Both the position numbers and the translations under genes were made by a program. From contig CAKSCN010000042.1 of assembly GCA_934444485.1 (NCBI GenBank), positions 1-15,738 of the forward strand: DNA of 15,738 nt. The letters are read 5' to 3'. The notes under the pieces were generated by a model. The model saw only the letters and a program-made list of their open reading frames with translations, ran no database searches and was not told the DNA's origin. The stretch comes from an uncultured Eubacteriales bacterium. Its GTDB lineage: Bacteria; Bacillota; Clostridia; Oscillospirales; CAG-382. Each line of letters opens with the position of its first letter. Within the stretch, counting starts at the first letter, position 1. Positions 12,723-15,738 of the stretch are shown here, one piece after another.

Positions 12723-13691
12723 ATGTCAAAAAAGTTTGAAAAGAATGCACGTGTGTGCTTTGTCGGCGACAGCATAACCGCAAACGGCGGCTATATTGCC
12801 AAGGTTTTCGACTACTACCGCACAAATCTGCCGGAGCTTGGTGTTAAAATGTACAACTGCGGCGTCGGCGGCGATTCCGCAAGAGGTGCGCTGAAGCGCC
12901 TCGACGAGGACGTTTTCGATAAATTCAACCCCACCGAAATCGTTCTCATGTTCGGCATGAACGACTGTGGATATCCGCACTTTGCCGACACGGACGTCGA
13001 GAAGCGCAACAGAGACACCCTTGAAAAGCGCAAGGTTCATCTTGACTCAATGTACAAGCTCTGCGAAGCATTCAAGGCGCACGGACTTCCCGTGACACTC
13101 TGCTCTCCCACGCCGTATGACGAGTCGTCGCCGCTTCTGAACGAGACGAACTACATCGGAGTCCGTGACGAGCTTACGACCTACTTTAAGCTTTACGGCG
13201 AAGCACTCGCCGACTTCACGTTCAAGAACACGGTCGATTACATAACGCCCCTCACAGCGCTTGAGAAAGAGCTTGCCGAGAAGAGACTGCCGTCCTTCAT
13301 AAACCCCGACCGTATTCATCCGAATGCGATGGGTCACGACGGCATGGCGGCGATTTTCCTCAAGAGTCAGGGTTTTGATGTCACGCTTCCGACTGTCGAG
13401 AGTCTTGCCGCAGGCAAAGAGGTGCTTCCTCCGCTCTCCGCAATTAACGCCGAGCGCAAAAAATACGAGGAGCTGCTCAGAGGCTGGCTGGCGTTCATTG
13501 ATTTTCTGTTCTCGCAAAATCTCAAAGGCAAGTCCGACGAAGAGCATATCGCTTACTGGACGCAGAAGCTCGCCGAAACTCCCGAGAGCGACCCCCAGCA
13601 CGCACGCATTGCGAACTACCTCGAAATCAAACCCCACGAAAAGCAGTACTTCAAAAAACTCGTCGAGCTTACCGACGCAATGGTGAAGTAA
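12723..13691 (+). CDS. SGNH/GDSL-family hydrolase
   Basis: A 322-residue cytoplasmic-type protein without a signal peptide. SGNH blocks are all present: GDSIT with nucleophile Ser17 (15-19), GVGG (47-50, oxyanion Gly), GMND (78-81, oxyanion Asn80) and DRIHP with Asp196 and His199. Family members hydrolyse esters, often acetyl groups on sugars or acyl groups on small molecules; the substrate here is unknown. The canonical fold ends near residue 220, so about 100 further residues, charged and likely helical (KKYEELLRGWLAFIDFL and onward), form a C-terminal extension. GGAG lies nine bases before the ATG. It is transcribed alone; no hairpin terminator follows, but a C-rich tract does. Confidence 0.9.
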   Translation: MSKKFEKNARVCFVGDSITANGGYIAKVFDYYRTNLPELGVKMYNCGVGGDSARGALKRLDEDVFDKFNPTEIVLMFGMNDCGYPHFADTDVEKRNRDTLEKRKVHLDSMYKLCEAFKAHGLPVTLCSPTPYDESSPLLNETNYIGVRDELTTYFKLYGEALADFTFKNTVDYITPLTALEKELAEKRLPSFINPDRIHPNAMGHDGMAAIFLKSQGFDVTLPTVESLAAGKEVLPPLSAINAERKKYEELLRGWLAFIDFLFSQNLKGKSDEEHIAYWTQKLAETPESDPQHARIANYLEIKPHEKQYFKKLVELTDAMVK

Positions 13692-13705
13692 TCGCAGTTA
13701 CTAAG

Positions 13706-13743
13706 CCCCGTACCCCCTCGTCCCCCCCGTCTTCCCCTCACCC
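13706..13743 (-). other. C-rich/G-rich tract, potential G-quadruplex or Rho-utilisation site
   Basis: The plus strand has five C-runs of 4, 5, 7, 4 and 3 bases, separated by 3, 4, 5 and 3 bases. The minus strand therefore has five G-runs of three or more with short loops, a textbook G-quadruplex pattern. The plus-strand transcript would be C-rich and G-poor, as in Rho loading sites. It sits just after the SGNH stop codon and about 80 bp before the pyrG -35. Confidence 0.5.
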
Positions 13744-13821
13744 GACGGTAAACTGCGGCTTACAAATTAAGGTTGTTGTTGAAGCATTTTGAGTCATTGT
13801 GTAAACAAAAATCCGAAGGTC

Positions 13822-13850
13822 TTGACAAATGGGCGGACGTATAATATAAT
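13822..13850 (+). promoter_or_regulatory. Perfect consensus promoter of pyrG
   Basis: TTGACA (13822-13827), 17 bp, TATAAT (13845-13850), all positions consensus. A second TATAAT overlaps at 13840-13845 but is only 12 bp from the -35. The leader to the ATG is about 30 nt. Confidence 0.88.
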
Positions 13851-13885
13851 ATGATGTATTTTTTGAAAGAAGGGTGAGACAAGGT

Positions 13886-15487
13886 ATGTTTCCAAAGTAT
13901 ATTTTCGTCACGGGCGGCGTCGTGTCCGGACTCGGAAAAGGCATTACGGCGGCATCTCTCGGCAGACTTCTCAAGGCAAGAGGCTATAAGGTAGCTCTTC
14001 AGAAGTTCGATCCGTACATAAACATTGACCCCGGCACAATGAGTCCCTATCAGCACGGCGAGGTTTTCGTCACAAACGACGGCACTGAGTGCGACCTCGA
14101 TATGGGTCACTACGAACGCTTCACCGACGAAAATATGTCGAAGTACTCCAACGTCACCACCGGTAAGATATATTGGTCGGTAATCACAAAGGAGCGCCGC
14201 GGCGACTACCTCGGAGGTACCGTACAGGTCATTCCGCACATCACCAACGAAATAAAGAGCAACGTCTACAAGCTCGGCGAGACCAAAAAGGCGGACTTCG
14301 TCATCACCGAAATCGGCGGTACGGTCGGCGATATCGAATCTCAGCCGTTCCTCGAGGCTTGCCGTCAGGTGCAGATTGACGTCGGCAAGGAAAACTGCAT
14401 GTTCATCCACGTAACCCTTGTGCCGTACATCACGGGTTCGGACGAACTCAAGTCTAAGCCGACTCAGCACAGCGTCAAGGAGCTTCTCTCGGTCGGTATT
14501 CAGCCGGATATTCTTGTCTGCCGCTGCGAAACAAGACTCCCGGACGATATGAAAGAAAAAATAGCCCTTTTCTGCAACGTCAAAAAGGACTACGTCATAA
14601 ACAACCTCACCGCAGACACACTCTATGAAGTTCCGCTTCTTCTTGAAGAAGAGGGTCTTGCCCACGCCGTTCTCGAAAGACTCAACATCTACGCTCCCGA
14701 GCCCAACCTCAACGAGTGGAAGGGTCTTGTTGACAGAATAAAGCACCTTGAGCACAAGGTCAAAATTGCGATTGTCGGCAAGTACGTCGAGCTCCACGAC
14801 GCATACCTTTCGGTTGCCGAGGCACTCCGCCACGGCGGCTTCGAGAACAGCGCGGACGTCGAAATAGGCTGGATTCAGTCGGAAAACGTGAGCGAGGACA
14901 ACGTCGATGAAATTCTCTGCGGTTACGACGGAATACTTGTCCCCGGCGGCTTCGGCGACAGAGGCATCGAGGGTAAAATACTTGCGGTCAAGTACGCAAG
15001 GGAACACAAGGTACCGTTCCTCGGAATCTGCCTCGGTATGCAGATGGCGGTCTGCGAGTTTGCAAGGGACGTTTGCGGCATGGACAGAGCAAACTCCACC
15101 GAGCTTGACCCCAAGACGAAGTACCCCGTTATAGATATCATGCCCGACCAGAAGAATATCTCCGAAAAAGGCGGCACAATGCGTCTCGGTCATTATCCCT
15201 GCGACATCAAGGAGGGAACTCACTCCGCAGACGCCTACGGCACGCTTCACATTGAGGAGCGTCACCGCCACAGATACGAGGTAAACAACGACTACCGCAA
15301 GGCTCTCGAGGAGAACGGACTCATACTTGCCGGACTTTCCCCCGACGGCAAGCTCTGCGAGATAATTGAGCTTCCGACCGACGTTCACCCGTGGTTTGTC
15401 GGTGTGCAGTTCCACCCCGAGCTTAAGAGCCGTCCCAATAAGGCTCACCCTCTGTTCCGTGAGTTTATTAAAGCGGCGATGCGTTGA
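13886..15487 (+). CDS. pyrG: CTP synthase
   Basis: A 533-residue enzyme of normal length that makes CTP from UTP, ATP and glutamine. The synthetase domain shows the P-loop SGLGKG (14-19), Asp72 in DMGHYERF, Glu142 in TEIGGTVGDIE and the KPTQHSV nucleotide-binding stretch (191-197). The glutamine amidotransferase domain (from about 290) shows PGGFGDRG (353-360), nucleophile Cys382 in GICLGMQ, and His510 and Glu512 in FHPE, completing the triad. The ATG at 13886 is preferred; a GTG at 13874 overlaps the AGAAGG motif. As with the SDR gene, the AAGG motif is a long 12 bases from the ATG. CTP made here feeds CdsA among others. Confidence 0.97.
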   Translation: MFPKYIFVTGGVVSGLGKGITAASLGRLLKARGYKVALQKFDPYINIDPGTMSPYQHGEVFVTNDGTECDLDMGHYERFTDENMSKYSNVTTGKIYWSVITKERRGDYLGGTVQVIPHITNEIKSNVYKLGETKKADFVITEIGGTVGDIESQPFLEACRQVQIDVGKENCMFIHVTLVPYITGSDELKSKPTQHSVKELLSVGIQPDILVCRCETRLPDDMKEKIALFCNVKKDYVINNLTADTLYEVPLLLEEEGLAHAVLERLNIYAPEPNLNEWKGLVDRIKHLEHKVKIAIVGKYVELHDAYLSVAEALRHGGFENSADVEIGWIQSENVSEDNVDEILCGYDGILVPGGFGDRGIEGKILAVKYAREHKVPFLGICLGMQMAVCEFARDVCGMDRANSTELDPKTKYPVIDIMPDQKNISEKGGTMRLGHYPCDIKEGTHSADAYGTLHIEERHRHRYEVNNDYRKALEENGLILAGLSPDGKLCEIIELPTDVHPWFVGVQFHPELKSRPNKAHPLFREFIKAAMR

Positions 15488-15506
15488 AAAACGCTGAAGC
15501 GTTTTT
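15487..15506 (+). terminator. Terminator overlapping the pyrG stop codon
   Basis: AAAAACGC (15487-15494) pairs with GCGTTTTT (15499-15506) around TGAA. The stem begins at the last base of the TGA stop. It also stands where the left hairpin of the composite repeat would be. Confidence 0.65.
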
Positions 15507-15510
15507 CGGC

Positions 15511-15660
15511 AATTGAGAATTGAGAGTGGAGAATGGAGAATTGATGTCGAAAACCGCCGAAAGGCGGTTTTCTTCATTGATTGTATGGTGCAGATTTTGA
15601 GGCTGTAACATGGACGGAATGCCGGATTTTTGCCGAGGGTGGTGGTGTATTGGAGTGAGT
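15511..15660 (+). repeat. Composite hairpin-heptamer repeat, copy 3
   Basis: Five heptamers in register (15511-15545; AATTGAG twice, AGTGGAG, AATGGAG, AATTGAT), then a 10-bp hairpin GAAAACCGCC/GGCGGTTTTC with a GAAA loop (15549-15572), then the TTCATTGATT tail, alignable to copy 1 as far as about 15660. The right hairpin has a completely different inner stem from copies 1 and 2 but keeps GAAAA and TTTTC at its ends, and would also work as a terminator. Confidence 0.78.
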
Positions 15661-15732
15661 CGGCGAAGCCGCCAGAGAAATTGCGAAGCAATTTACTCTC
15701 GAGTTGGCTCTGCCAACTCCGGAGGCATCCTC
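15661..15732 (+). repeat. Triloop-hairpin array of a second type, cut by the window end
   Basis: Four adjacent hairpins with 3-nt loops: CGGC/GCCG (15661-15671), AAATTGC/GCAATTT (15678-15694), GAGTTGGC/GCCAACTC (15701-15719) and GAGG/CCTC (15722-15732). Loops are GAA, GAA, TCT and CAT. The spacer differs from that of the GTGAAGTG arrays. The array may continue past the window. Confidence 0.65.
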
Positions 15733-15738
15733 TGTGTA

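Noticed and set aside
13760..15691. 643-residue open frame on the minus strand across pyrG
   Set aside because: It is the antisense shadow of the clear CTP synthase gene and runs into the flanking repeats; no domain is recognisable and no ribosome site is seen.

Overview
The window looks like chromosomal DNA of an uncultured anaerobic Bacillota of the class Clostridia, of the gut type. I infer this from the housekeeping genes, the strong AGGAGG-type ribosome binding sites, near-consensus sigma-A promoters, SpII-type lipoproteins without outer-membrane genes, and the style of intergenic repeats. No phage, transposase, rRNA or CRISPR is visible.

Layout. 1-519 is a gene-free repeat mosaic that ends in a promoter with a large palindrome. 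520-2652 (+) is a GH36 alpha-galactosidase. A small cupin gene (2706-3038, -) converges on it and shares a hairpin terminator with it. 3341-3548 is a tRNA-Leu(GAG) transcription unit with a perfect consensus promoter and its own terminator, followed at once by a decayed tandem copy of the tRNA and terminator (to 3678). A minus-strand block follows (read from right to left): pyrH (7197-7904), a 547-bp repeat-filled gap, frr, uppS, cdsA and a zinc-ribbon membrane protein (3868-4356). This matches the widespread pyrH-frr-uppS-cdsA cluster that links UMP phosphorylation, ribosome recycling, undecaprenyl-PP synthesis and CDP-diacylglycerol synthesis, but rpsB/tsf and dxr/rseP are not beside it. Divergent from pyrH is a plus-strand run of an SDR oxidoreductase, a WG-repeat lipoprotein and a PstS-like lipoprotein (8188-11809). 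After a second 900-bp repeat mosaic come an SGNH/GDSL hydrolase (12723-13691) and pyrG (CTP synthase, 13886-15487), each with its own promoter. The window ends in a further repeat block.

How the genes work together. pyrH and pyrG supply UDP/UTP and then CTP; CdsA uses CTP to make CDP-diacylglycerol. UppS makes the lipid carrier for the cell wall. The galactosidase and SGNH hydrolase are single carbohydrate- or ester-cleaving enzymes with separate control regions. The two lipoproteins probably sit on the outer face of the membrane; their ligand is unknown.

The most unusual content is in the gaps between genes. At least three related repeat designs recur, all in the plus orientation. (i) Arrays of short triloop hairpins joined by a constant GTGAAGTG-like spacer. 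(ii) A composite element of hairpin, exactly five heptamers, hairpin and tail (three copies). (iii) A roughly 370-bp mosaic (two long copies plus one partial) in which hairpin positions are kept while the stem sequence changes by paired substitution or complete replacement. These suggest selection on, or copying through, structure rather than protein coding.
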